From Polyodon spathula (lineage: Eukaryota > Chordata > Actinopteri > Acipenseriformes > Polyodontidae): a stretch of DNA of 64,000 bases. Made by a program: the position numbers and the translations under genes. Of this stretch, positions 25,201-35,418 are shown one piece after another. The notes under the pieces were generated by a model. The model was not told where the DNA came from and made no database searches. It saw only the letters and a program-made list of their open reading frames with translations. The DNA is taken from assembly GCF_017654505.1 (NCBI RefSeq), contig NC_054548.1, positions 23,005,370 through 23,069,369 on the forward strand, written 5' to 3'. Position 1 is the first letter of the stretch. Every line of letters starts with the position of its first letter.

Positions 25201-28200
25201 AATGGTTGCATTTCCAACTACTAGTATTATTTTTATGATTGACAATTTCAACCTTTATTTAAATAATAATAAAAGTAACTGTATCAATAGGCCTATATCA
25301 GATTCCTTTTGTGTGCTATATAAACTAAACTAAAAACTAAACACTAAATACAGCAAATAGACTTGTCTCCTTTTGCAATGGAAGCTTATGACTTTATAAA
25401 CAGCTGTGATTATTTTGAGAAATCTTTGATTCGTGTAGTGCAGCTGATTAACGTGTTTTTACAGGTTTCAATGCCTGCTTTCATGCTACATTAATATATT
25501 ACAACCCGACCAAAGCATATGTCATGGACCTAATTTCGCTCCGGTCAGTTACCTGTGGTCACTGTCCCAGTGTCTGGAGAAATATACTCAGGGCTAGACT
25601 GTGAATACTGCTTTTGGGTCCCTTCCTCTCATTCTGACAAATGCTACTTATACATAAGGGGCAGCACTAACCCAAAGAGCAAAGCCACACAGTCAACGAC
25701 CTCACAAAACACAAAAAACCCTGGTTAACATTAGATAGAATTGTGCCATCCACCACTATCAACAACAGCTCTTGCATAATTTCATTTTAAACCATTTGTC
25801 CTGCTGTAATTTAATTTACTTATCTAGGTTTCAAATAACAGCAGAAATGATTTCCAAATCAAATATTACTATAAATTGTAAAAAGTTAACCTTTCTGGGA
25901 ATGAATGAAATACATTTCCCGTGGATTAATATTGCTTGAACATTGGGAGTCACCTAATGAAAGCTATGTTTCAGTGTGCATACAAATATAAATGCATTGT
26001 GCAATTGTAATTTAGTATGTTAATATAAATCTGTATTAGCAGATTAGGTTATTTTCCCCTCAATAGGCATTAACTCACCATTTGTTTAATAATCTATACA
26101 GTACAAATGAAATGTTATTCTAATGAAAAAAAGAGCAATGAAAACAAACCATTAATAAAAAGCCTCAGAAGTTTTCTCCTGTCAACCTTTCATCCAGCGT
26201 ATTTAGCCATGTTGAGACTACCACAACAAAGAAATAATACAGGTACTCTATAGGATTCACTTTTCCATAAAATAAAATTGTGCATTACTGTATAATCAAG
26301 CAAGAGCTACAACTAAACATGTTCTAGTAGTTGCGCTGCTAGAACACAACAACAAATATTTTCATTCATAAGCACCCTTCACAAAGCCCTAAGCCCTTTG
26401 CAGAGACAATGTTAAAGAGAGAGGTATGTACTTATAAGGCTTATACAGTAGTCTATGCTCTTGACCAACAATGGTTTATATACAGATGGCAGTTAGGGGT
26501 GTTAAGCTATTAATTAAAACAGAACAAAACATGTTAATATAGAAACCTTCCTCTTATCCTTGGTTATGTTTTTTTGTTGTTGTTTTTTTTCCCAGTGTTT
26601 CCATAGAAACGTGTCATCTCTATATTGTCATCTCGACAGTGAATTGCAGGATACAGATCTGGGCAAGGTGTTATCTCCGATACATATCCCAGTTCCCACA
26701 GTAGTAGCTTGAGTCACTTTTACGTGACAAATCAGTTGCACGTGCTAGTTTTGCAGCACAGTTTTATTGTTAGTTTATAGCCTCAGAATGGGAGTATGGC
26801 AGGAAAAATATCACCCCGGATGACAGGAAAATTCACTTCCAATCGGCTTTTAAAACACTTAATTGTAAAGGTGAGGGAAGGGCAGCTCTTCTTGTTTTGA
26901 AATCAACACATTAAGACGGGTGTATTTTGATTTGTTTAATACCTGCTGGCAACTACTTCACAACCCTAATGACAATAAAGGTTTGTGTTCCTGGGACACA
27001 GTCCATACCTTTTATAGCAATAAGATCAGGGGGTTATTATCTATTTATTAAAAAACATATTGACTTTGGCAGACCAGCATTGCAAATGATTTTCAAAGGT
27101 GTCTGTGGGGTTATATAGGCTAAAAGCTGGTTGTTTCATGCTCTACAATAGTTAAAAAATTAAATAAATAACATTTTGAAAACAAACAGAAAGCAACAAC
27201 CCCCTAAACTAAACTACACAAAATCTTAATTATACAAGTAGTTGAAAAACAAAACATGAACGCTAAAAACAGATAGAAATAAGTCTGTTATCCCTTGGTT
27301 TATAACAAAGGAAGAGAGATCCAGTCCTGAAATAAACTACTGAATAGACAAAGCATGACTGGCAACTGTAATAAACAGATTGTCATTACTAACCCGTTTG
27401 TAAAAAAAAAAAAAAAAAAAAGAAAAGAAAAAACACAACCCATCAAATCATTTATTAATTATGTTGCACATTAGAAGACACTGGTATCAAGGTATGAGAA
27501 TATCTTCTGTCACCACAAAATACTTTGTGTAATTGACCAGAAATGATCAGTCCAGTTTTGTGTCCCATGTATGGACGTTTTCCTTTTCACAATGGGAAAA
27601 CTAGCAATCATTTATCAACATCTAATCCATGGTTGCAGGTCACTAATAGCCTATCTGACAGACCATGCCATCTGTTCCTAGGCAATAGTCAAGGACAATG
27701 TAACTTCCAAACCAGCAAATGGTCTCTTTTCTTAATGTTATCTTTATATTAAGTGTTTTTGGTTAACTGCTGCTTAAAACTAGTATATTGTTTTCCAGGA
27801 TGGGATTACTATGTACACTTCTTAAAACAACAGCACCTTCTGTTGAAACAATTAACTATTTTAATACTGTTTAAAAAAAAAAAAAAAAAAAAAAAAGTTA
27901 TGGAGTAAAAAATCACAACCTTCTTAAATTCAGGGAAAGTATAATATTATATATTATGTAGTAGGGAAATCTAAAGTCAAAACATTTAGGGGTTTATTAG
28001 GATGATCTAAACTTTGACAGATGCAAATACCAGTCTTTTAATTCACTAAATAGGGCCGTCTATGGAATATTTTACTTACACAAATGCACTAAAGAGATTC
28101 ACATGTCTTGTTTGATGTTTCATAACTTTGTATTTAACTGATTTTAGATGGTTGTTTTATTTGCAACAGATGTCACTTGATTCACATTTACTTATTATTG

Positions 28201-28540
28201 CTGTCATGGTGGAATGCATCAATAGGGCTTCTAGCAGCGGAACTCACTCTGGTCACATGACCTGGTCACAGGTCAAAGTGAAAAGTAAGGTTAGACATTG
28301 ATAAAGGGTTTTCCATAGCATTGAAATAATAGATATTAACAGTCCAAGTATAGGCGGTGACCAATTTACAAAAACATATAAGCTCCCCTCACAGGGATGT
28401 CTAAAGACGTTGCGCTAGGTCATGTGGATAATAATATCAAAACAATCACCACTGTGTTTTAAAAGATTTGGTAGACGTTTGATAAATGACAAATGTACAG
28501 GCTGTTGGCTGAATGATAAGACAAAGTCCTGGTTAAACTG
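22235..28540. other. Long stretch without recognisable genes
   Basis: Open frames up to about 103 codons occur (22831-23085, 24391-24684, 24808-25119) but none shows a family motif. 24429-25110 has features I associate with dispersed repeats (TAGGGCCTCTGTTTTTC near its left edge, a GGCCCAATTTTCATGAAAC near its right), but the ends do not pair well. 26830-26915 is the uninterrupted relative of the repeat at 18440-19420. A-runs occur at 27402-27421 and 27871-27896. No convincing exon was found. Confidence 0.4.
26597..26610. promoter_or_regulatory. Palindrome resembling an RFX X-box
   Basis: GTTTCCATAGAAAC is a near-palindrome close to the RFX X-box consensus (GTNRCC..RGYAAC), but it has A at one consensus pyrimidine position on each side. 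There is no gene nearby, so function is unknown. Confidence 0.2.
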
Positions 28541-28548
28541 ACTGAAAA

Positions 28549-28827
28549 ACGTAAGGTTGCGGATGCAACCCTGTGTCTCTGAAAGAGAAAATAGCCATCT
28601 ACTATTGGGTATCGCCGTCGGGTGATAGGATTATGCTGAGCTTAATATAAAAGCTGCCTTTAGGCCTCCGTAGCTCTGACGTCAGCGCCCCGCCCCGCGG
28701 GTGCTGAATGACTATGCAGAGCATAGAAAACCCAGCCTCTTTTGCTTCAGGCCACAAGGGATCTCGCTTCTTGATGGCTATTTTCTCTTTCAGAGAACCG
28801 GGATTGCATTCACAACCTTACGTTCTC
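28549..28827. repeat. Hairpin-forming inverted repeat at DIRS end, with CRE and GC box in loop
   Basis: 28549-28600 (CGTAAGGTTGCGGATGCAAC, then TCTGAAAGAGAAAATAGCCA) pairs with 28770-28826 read in reverse complement. The loop contains TATAAAAG (28646-28653), a perfect CRE palindrome TGACGTCA (28677-28684) and a GC box GCCCCGCCCCG (28686-28696). Known DIRS elements carry inverted termini and an internal complementary region, so the hairpin belongs to the element. The promoter motifs suggest transcription starts here, but the direction is not settled. Confidence 0.7.
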
Positions 28828-29096
28828 TTTCAATTCGAAAATAGCCATTAACTAATGGGTACTGTGTACCAAAGCAGTCGCGAGGGAGACCATGCGGCAG
28901 TAGGACAGGATCGGTCTACATGTAAAAAACATACACAGAACAATGCCTCAGCGTGTGGTTCGAAAGACATATGTCCTAACACTGTTCTATGAACAGAGGG
29001 TCTTTAACAGTACGATATTGTACTGGGATACTCTTACCACATGGGTAACGCTGGAGAGCGCCCTCAAAGAGTACAGCAGTCTAATCCAGTCTAACA

Positions 29097-30178
29097 CTAA
29101 GTGGTCTCTTCCACTGGTGTAATAGAGTCCAAGACCGTAGCTCCAAAGAGTGCAGCAGAGCAATCCAGCGCATTCAGTCTGTAGAACTTCATGAAAGTGT
29201 GTGGGGTAGCCCAGCTAGCTGCAGCACATATTTCAGACACTGGGGCACCTCGAAAGACGGCCCAGGACGTCGCCATACCCCTGCTAGAATGCGCCTTCAA
29301 TTGCCCTGCAGGGGAAAGGCCAGCTGATTCATAAGCCAGAGCAATGGCGTCCACTATCCAATGGGACAGGCGCCGTTTAGACAATGCCTGACCCAGTGTC
29401 TGAACCACAGCACACAAACAACTGTTCAGTGTGTCTGACACCCTTTGTACGGTTAATATAGCACCTCAATGCCCGCACAGGTGGACAGCATATGCAACCG
29501 TTGGTCCTCCAGAGAACAGAAGGGAAGAGGACGGAACGCCATCAACTCCACAGATTGGTTCACGTGGAACGGGGATATTACCTTCGGCAAAAACCCTAAA
29601 ACTCTAAACCCGTCTCCAGCGAAGCGAGTGCAAGAAGGGTGCACTGAAAGTGCATGCAGCTCACTCACCCGTTTTGCTGAAGCAATAGCCAGCAAAAACG
29701 CAGTCTTTATGGACATATGCTTCAGAGCCACAGTGTGGAGTGGCTCAAATGAGGCTTTTGTAAGGGCTTCCAGCACCACATCAAGGCGTCACGAGGGGAG
29801 GCTAGATGTCCTGGGAGGACGCAGCCTCCTCGCACCCTTAAGAAAATGGGACACCAGGAAATGGTTTCCAGGCAATAACCCATCTATGCGCGTGTGACAA
29901 GCAGATATGGCTGCCAGGTACACCTTCAATGTGGAAGGGGACCTACCGTCATCTAATAGTCTCTGGAGAAACTGTAAGATAACTGCCATGGGGCAGGTAA
30001 CTGGGTCCTGGCCCTGGGCCAGACACCAGTCCTGAAATAACTGCCACTTGTACGCGTATTGCGACCTGGTAGAGGTCTGAATAATGGCAATAGCTGCCGG
30101 TGACAGCCATAGAGCTGACAGGCGTTCCCGTTCAGGGGCCAGACCCATAGCTGCATCAGCTGGAGGTTCGGGTGCCAC
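29097..30178 (-). pseudogene. DIRS tyrosine recombinase, broken
   Basis: The recombinase inserts the circular DNA intermediate of DIRS elements. Reading 30178 downward: SAM-like core-binding region RSQYAYKWQLFQDWCLAQG and GRSPSTLKVYLAAISACH; catalytic domain with the first Arg in AIASAKRVSELHALS; then, in 29441-29097, HSSRGMATSWAVFRG (His and second Arg) and TPHTFMKFYRLN with the nucleophile Tyr. All four catalytic residues are present. Breaks: an in-frame TGA near 29787 where a CGA Arg codon is expected (CpG decay), and a frameshift near 29445 between the two catalytic parts. Not functional as it stands. Confidence 0.88.
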
Positions 30179-30181
30179 AGA

Positions 30182-30916
30182 TCACCCAGGGCCTGAGAGA
30201 AGAGATCCGCTTGCAGTGGGGGGGGGGGGGGGGGGGGGGGGGGATCTGCCTCGGGCCCACCGAGGAGCTACCAGAAGCACTGTAGCTTTCTCTACCCTGA
30301 CATTCTCTAGGAAGATGAGGAGCAGTGGTATCAGTGGGAAGGCATATAGGAGACATACGGGCCACACGTGGGCCTGGGCGTCGACTCTTAAGGGACTGTT
30401 GAGGTCTTTCATCGAGAACCAAAGAGGGCAGAGCATAGACTCCCGCGAGGCGAAGAGATCTACGTCTGCTCTGCCAAACGACTCCCAGATGCGTTCCACT
30501 GCCCTGGGGTGGAAATGCCATTCAGAGGCCAAGGGACCTCCTCTAGAGAGGAGATCCGCGGTGTGGTTGAGTCAGCCCGGTAAGTGGACTGCTTGAAGAA
30601 AAGCCAGCCGGGGCTGCGACCACAGTAACAGCCGAACCGCCATGCGGTGAAGGCTAGGAGATCTCAGGCCGCCCTGGCGGTTTATATATGCCACGATCGT
30701 GGCGTTGTCTGACCGCACCAGCACGTGTTTGTTCTGGACCACCGGAAGAAAGTGCTGTAGGGCAAGATCTACTGCCCTGAGTTCCAGGACATTGATGTGG
30801 GCTGAGGCCCAAGGCCCCGTCCACACTCCCCGAATCCCCACACCGTTCCAGACTGTGCCCCAGCCGTGGTTGGAGGTGTCTGTGGTGATTACTTCCCTCG
30901 GGAAGATGGGACCCAT
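30182..30916 (-). pseudogene. DIRS RNase H domain and downstream region, broken
   Basis: On the minus strand, TDTSNHGWGTVW carries the first RNase H Asp, HINVLELRAVDLAL the Glu and HVLVRSDNATIVAYINRQGG the next Asp, matching the RNase H domain that follows the reverse transcriptase in DIRS and related elements. An in-frame TGA at 30569-30571 separates this from RIWESFGRADVDLFASRES and a hydrophobic region. A run of 26 G on the plus strand (30218-30243) reads as polyproline and shifts the frame before the recombinase. Most of the reverse transcriptase upstream is deleted. Confidence 0.82.
30218..30243. repeat. Poly-G run (26 G) in DIRS frame
   Basis: Read directly. It lies inside the RNase H/recombinase junction and destroys the frame there. 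Confidence 0.9.
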
Positions 30917-31659
30917 GGTTGTCCCCTGTCAAAGGTTGGAGGGGATCCTCCACCAGCGCAGGGTTCTCCAGCAGGACTGGGATATCACCAGCCTGCGATG
31001 TCTGTCTCTTTGCAGGTGAAGCGCAAACGAGTTGAACCAGGCCTAGAAAGGCCTTTGGTGGAGCAGGCTATGGTCTAATAAAGGTTGCTGTAATGTTCCG
31101 TCTGGCCCACGGCCAACACACACACACCTTGTGTTTATCTCTGAAAGAAAAACAAATGTTAGTACAAGTAATAAAATATACAGGTAATAACAATAAGCAA
31201 TCAAAGTAATAAATAATAATAGTAAGCGAGACAGACTCAAAGAGTCAGCAAGCTGAAAAGAGTAAGAACACTCGAATAAGCAACTCAGCCGAGTGCTTAA
31301 GGGGAGATAAACCAGGGGAAGGGGCAGCCGCCAGCTTCCTGTGCACAATTAAGGCAACGGAGGGTACAAACCTACCCATTAGATGATGGCTATTTTCAAA
31401 TTGAAAGAGAACTGGATAATGTTGCTTAAGAGATGGATTTCCTGAACCAGAAAAAATCTGTCACAGCTTAAGAATTCAATCCATACTTAAGTTTTCTTTT
31501 TTTTTGGCAAACTTAATAAATGAAACTCCAATACAACAATTATTCGTTAAGTAACCTTCCGCTGAGAAGTTTTAGGAAAATAGTCCAAAACATGTTCATA
31601 AAGCATCACACACATAATTAGAAAAAAAAAATTGTATTAAATAAAGTTCTACCTATCAG

Positions 31660-31800
31660 AGTTGCTTATAGACAGTGGACAGTGCCAGATATCTGAACAG
31701 AGCAATATTACTGAACTGTCCTTGTCTCGGCTTGTTGAAAGATGCTGTCTGAGCTCCAGTCGAGCTGACATGCTGTGCTTGGCTGACTCTACAGTTGCAG
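31660..31800 (+). CDS. Candidate host exon, unidentified protein
   Basis: A 141-base open segment is bounded by a plausible acceptor (TTCTACCTATCAG before 31660) and donor (GCAG then GTACAAAAC after 31800). The open frame needs two bases from the exon start to complete a codon and leaves one base at its end, so it is a symmetric phase 1-1 exon of 47 codons. The encoded residues run LLIDSGQCQISEQSNITE..., then RLVERCCLSSSRADMLCL and end ADSTVA. The composition is more codon-like and CpG-containing than its flanks. I do not recognise the protein. No neighbouring exon was found, and a chance open frame with splice-like edges remains possible. Confidence 0.33.
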
Positions 31801-33480
31801 GTACAAAACTTATTACTTTGCATTTGGACCAATTGTGTCTTTGTTTAGTACTTGCTGTCCAATATATGTGAACTTTGCTTTCTTTATGGTAACTGAAAAT
31901 GAAAAAACCTGCACTTGCAAGGATTAATTTTGACTTGGTGCCATGATTTCCCTGTGGCCACCTACCATCTGATAGAAGCCAGCCAGATCTGGAAGCTGAT
32001 TGGCTGATGATATAAAACTGTTTTCCAATACCGGTGTCTCAGGAAATAAGCTGAACGTGAAATAAATTGATTGCATAAGCACAGTAATGCGAAAGTAAGG
32101 CTTGGCAACAGTTTGATTAAAGGGAATGTTCACTGCAAGGGTTTTAATTTTTATCTGACCGTTTTATTTGCAAGACTGTGTATGTTGGTATGTGTTTGTG
32201 CCACTGTCTTTTCGTATGAACTTTAAAATGTGTGATTGACGACTCTTTATATGGTAAATTGTTTTAAACCCCTGTCTTTTCATGTTTCTCTAACATAGTT
32301 GTCAATTAGATGTAGTTTATGTGTGATCGCGGAGATTTATATATTAAATGACTTTACACGTCAAAATAGTGTAAACCTTTAATCAAAATAAAAAGTTTCA
32401 GTAATATAATCTAATGACATGCTGCATCCATAATATTAGTATGACAAGGTTGTATTTTTACATTTTAATATTTGTATAGCTGTAACTTACAGTTTAGATG
32501 TGACAAAACGTAGGCCAGTTAAAAAATAAAAATACTATATGCAGTACATTGTTTGTACATATATTTACTGTTACACATACAATTATGTTTATTTAAAAAA
32601 CATTCTAGGTTTAGGGTTGTGCTTTTTATATTAGGATAGGGTAGACAACAGTTTTTTTTTTTTTTTTTAAGAAAGGAATTGTGTTGAGTACTCAGGTTGG
32701 GAATTATAAAAAAAATTCTCTCATGTTGTTTGCACAAAATATATTAAAATAAATGCCATATTCTTTGTAAACATGACAATTGTACCCCTTGCAGTAATAT
32801 ATGGTACTACTAAGGGATAAGATTTGTACTATGTTAAAAAAGGGACCCTGTCAAAACCTCTTTAGATAGGACAGGCTACAGAAATGAAAAATGCATGCCT
32901 AGGTAGATATGATTGCTCGTTATATGTCTTACATGGTTGTTGCACTACAGGAATTTACCATTGTGCTGATACAGTAGCCTACATATATTATATGATATCT
33001 CTTTCTTACAATAGCTATCTTGGTTGGTATTGAACTACAGATATTTACCACGGTTTAGCAAAGACGTTAGCTCTTTAGTTTTTAACTAATTAATTTATTG
33101 TTTCTTCCCGAACTTGTAATTGAAATACATGCATGATAACCAGTTTCCTGTTTGTTTTCTGTCCTAATTATACAAAGTACTGTATGTAAAAAAATAAATG
33201 AAACAACAAAGTGCATACTACAAAATAATAATACTCTATAAGCAACACTTTATCATGTGATTGATGTGCACCATGGCCTAGTTAGTAATCACAGCATGCA
33301 GCTCTATTTTTTCCATGACTGAAACTTAACTTTAGGAAAATTGCTCGCATACCTGTCCATACAGTAGTGCTTCCCAAAACAAAAACACCTCCAGAAATGT
33401 AAAATAATGTTATACATGTAAGACAATTGCTAGATAACATTTGTTACACAAACAGAAACACATTAATGTCACAGGCTACT
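31801..33480. other. Non-coding AT-rich stretch
   Basis: No element ends or coding frames were recognised. A T-run occurs at 32652-32669. Confidence 0.4.
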
Positions 33481-33770
33481 TACAAATTTCATTTTAAATG
33501 ATGTTTTTGTTGCTAATATATATTACAGCGATATTCACACCCCCTTATCTAGTGTCATACTCTCGAATATATCCGATCTACTTATTAATATAAATTATAA
33601 TTACAAAACTAATTAAAAATGATGTATTTTTTTTAGGCTAATATATCTGATCTACAGCGATATTCAAATTCTCTTATCTAGCGTCATTCTGTCGAATATA
33701 TCTGCTCATTTATATAAATTAAACTTACAAAATTCATTAATTAATTATTGTTAATATATCCAATAAACTT
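33481..33770 (+). repeat. Tandem repeat, period about 121-125 bases, 2.3 copies
   Basis: Units begin at 33481, 33602 and 33726 (each starting TACAAA). The first two share ACAGCGATATTCA, CTTATCTAG.GTCAT and TCGAATATATC. The third is partial (to about 33770). The units differ by scattered substitutions, so the duplication is not recent. Confidence 0.75.
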
Positions 33771-34442
33771 ATTTCCCAATCAACTTATTTCCAACAACAC
33801 TGGTTTATCTATGCTGTGCTGGCAGGTTAAACAAAACCCCATTGGTTAAAAATAAAAATAAAGTCTGAAGACTAAACAATCTACAGAAGAATGGCAAGAG
33901 ATTTGCAAGAACGCTGCAATGCTAACATAAGAAAATGTTTTAGTACATATACCGAGACATATTGTGGTGTGCACGCCCAGAACTCAAAAGTATCAATCAT
34001 TTGAAATTGCTATCATTTTGTTTTGCTACAGTGTTGTTTCTGTGGTATTAAACACGAGGCTGGCTTTTATCAATAACAAATGACAGGCTACTTCTCTTCA
34101 ACTGGACTACTGGAAATGCCTTTACCTTTTCATTATATCAATTTGTGCTTCAGGCAAACTTCTACAGTTATAACCTTCACTGAACACAGATGCTGTACAA
34201 ATAGTAAAGAAGATGACCCTATTTTGTTTCATTTTCAATACAGACTATATCAACTTGAACTGAACCGGAATTGTAAATATGGACATGAGCTTGTATATTA
34301 TACTCCATCAACCTGAGCAATGTATTTATTTATTTATTTTAAATGCTGCTACAACAACATTAAACTATAAATACAGAATGTGGTGGCTGCAATGCTCACA
34401 TACTGGTACTTCAAACAATCTATTATCTTTATCACTAGAATG

Positions 34443-35063
34443 TGGACAATGTGGGGAAGCTATAAAAAAGGCTAACAAGATGCTCGGATACATTGTGAAA
34501 AGTGTTGAATTTAAATCAAGGGAAGTAATGTTAAAACTGTACAATGCACTAGTAAGACCTCATCTTGAATATTGTGTGCAGTTCTGGTCACCTCGCTATA
34601 AAAAAGATATTGCTGCTCTAGAAAGAGTGCAAAGAAGAGCGACCAGAATTATTCCGGGCTTAAAAGGCATGTCATATGCAGACAGGCTAAAAGAATTGAA
34701 TCTGTTCAGTCTTGAACAAAGAAGACTACGTGGCGACCTAATTCAAGCATTCAAAATTCTAAAAGGTATTGACAGTGTCGACCCAAGGGACTTTTTCAGC
34801 CTGAAAAAAGAAACAAGGACCAGGGGTCACAAATGGAGTTTAGAAAAAGGGGCATTCAGAACAGAAAATAGGAGACACTTTTTTACACAGAGAATTGTGA
34901 GGGTCTGGAATCAACTCCCCAGTAATGTTGTTGAAGCTGACACCCTGGGATCCTTCAAGAAGCTGCTTGATGAGATTTTGGGATCAATAAGCTACTAATA
35001 ACCAAACGAGCAAGATGGGCCGAATGGCCTCCTCTCGTTTGTAAACTTTCTTATGTTCTTATG
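34443..35063 (+). pseudogene. CR1-type LINE, 3' fragment with RT C-terminus
   Basis: The frame ending at the TAA at 34996-34998 reads CGEAIKKANKMLGYIVKSVE, LYNALVRPHLEYCVQFWSPR, then FSLEQRRLRGDLIQAFKI and ends DEILGSISY. This is the region downstream of the RT catalytic palm, identical in layout to the two other CR1 copies in the window. The 3' UTR (GAATGGCCTCCTCTCGTTTG) ends in two TTCTTATG octamers at about 35048-35063, the CR1-type tail. The copy is 5'-truncated before the catalytic motif. The frame is uninterrupted over its 185 remaining codons. Confidence 0.88.
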
Positions 35064-35100
35064 TAGAAGAAATTAATACCCAGGCCGTATAAACAGTTCT

Positions 35101-35170
<70 letters not shown>
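35101..35170. repeat. (TC)n microsatellite, 5' flank of Tx1-clade LINE
   Basis: Thirty-five dinucleotide units with one break (CTCC). It abuts the first base of the LINE at 35171. Confidence 0.95.
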
Positions 35171-35174
<4 letters not shown>

Positions 35175-35418
35175 ATTGTGGGAAGGGCTTGCAGAGAGGT
35201 GGAACGCCGGTGCGGTAGGACCGGGAAATTTAAAACTTTATTTATTTATCTATGTATTTATTTATTTATTTATTTAGTTTAGTTACTTAGTTGTTCTTTT
35301 TGTGTGTTTGTTTGTTCGTAGGTTAGTGGTGTGTGTGTGCCGTTGCCTGCCTGACCCCGGGGTTTCGGTGGAGGAGTGCCTGCTGGCAGTAGGAGAGGTG
35401 GTGGGGTTTGAAAATATT

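Larger units (their letters stand above)
28549..31412 (-). mobile_element. DIRS-type tyrosine-recombinase retrotransposon, internally deleted
   Basis: Minus-strand order is RNase H (30916-30182) then tyrosine recombinase (30178-29097), the arrangement of DIRS1-like elements. Inverted terminal sequences are present: TTCTCTTTCAATTCGAAAAT at 28830 and its reverse-complement partner at 31371-31412 (ATGGCTATTTTCAAATTGAA). A second inverted pair, 28549-28600 and 28770-28826, forms a large hairpin outside the left repeat. Gag and most of the reverse transcriptase are missing: the RNase H frame is preceded by only about 450 bases before the right end. Each remaining frame is broken, so this copy is dead. 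Confidence 0.85.

Noticed and set aside
30084..30596. 170-codon plus-strand frame
   Set aside because: Opposite-strand shadow of the DIRS RNase H/recombinase region, with a polyglycine tract from the G-run.
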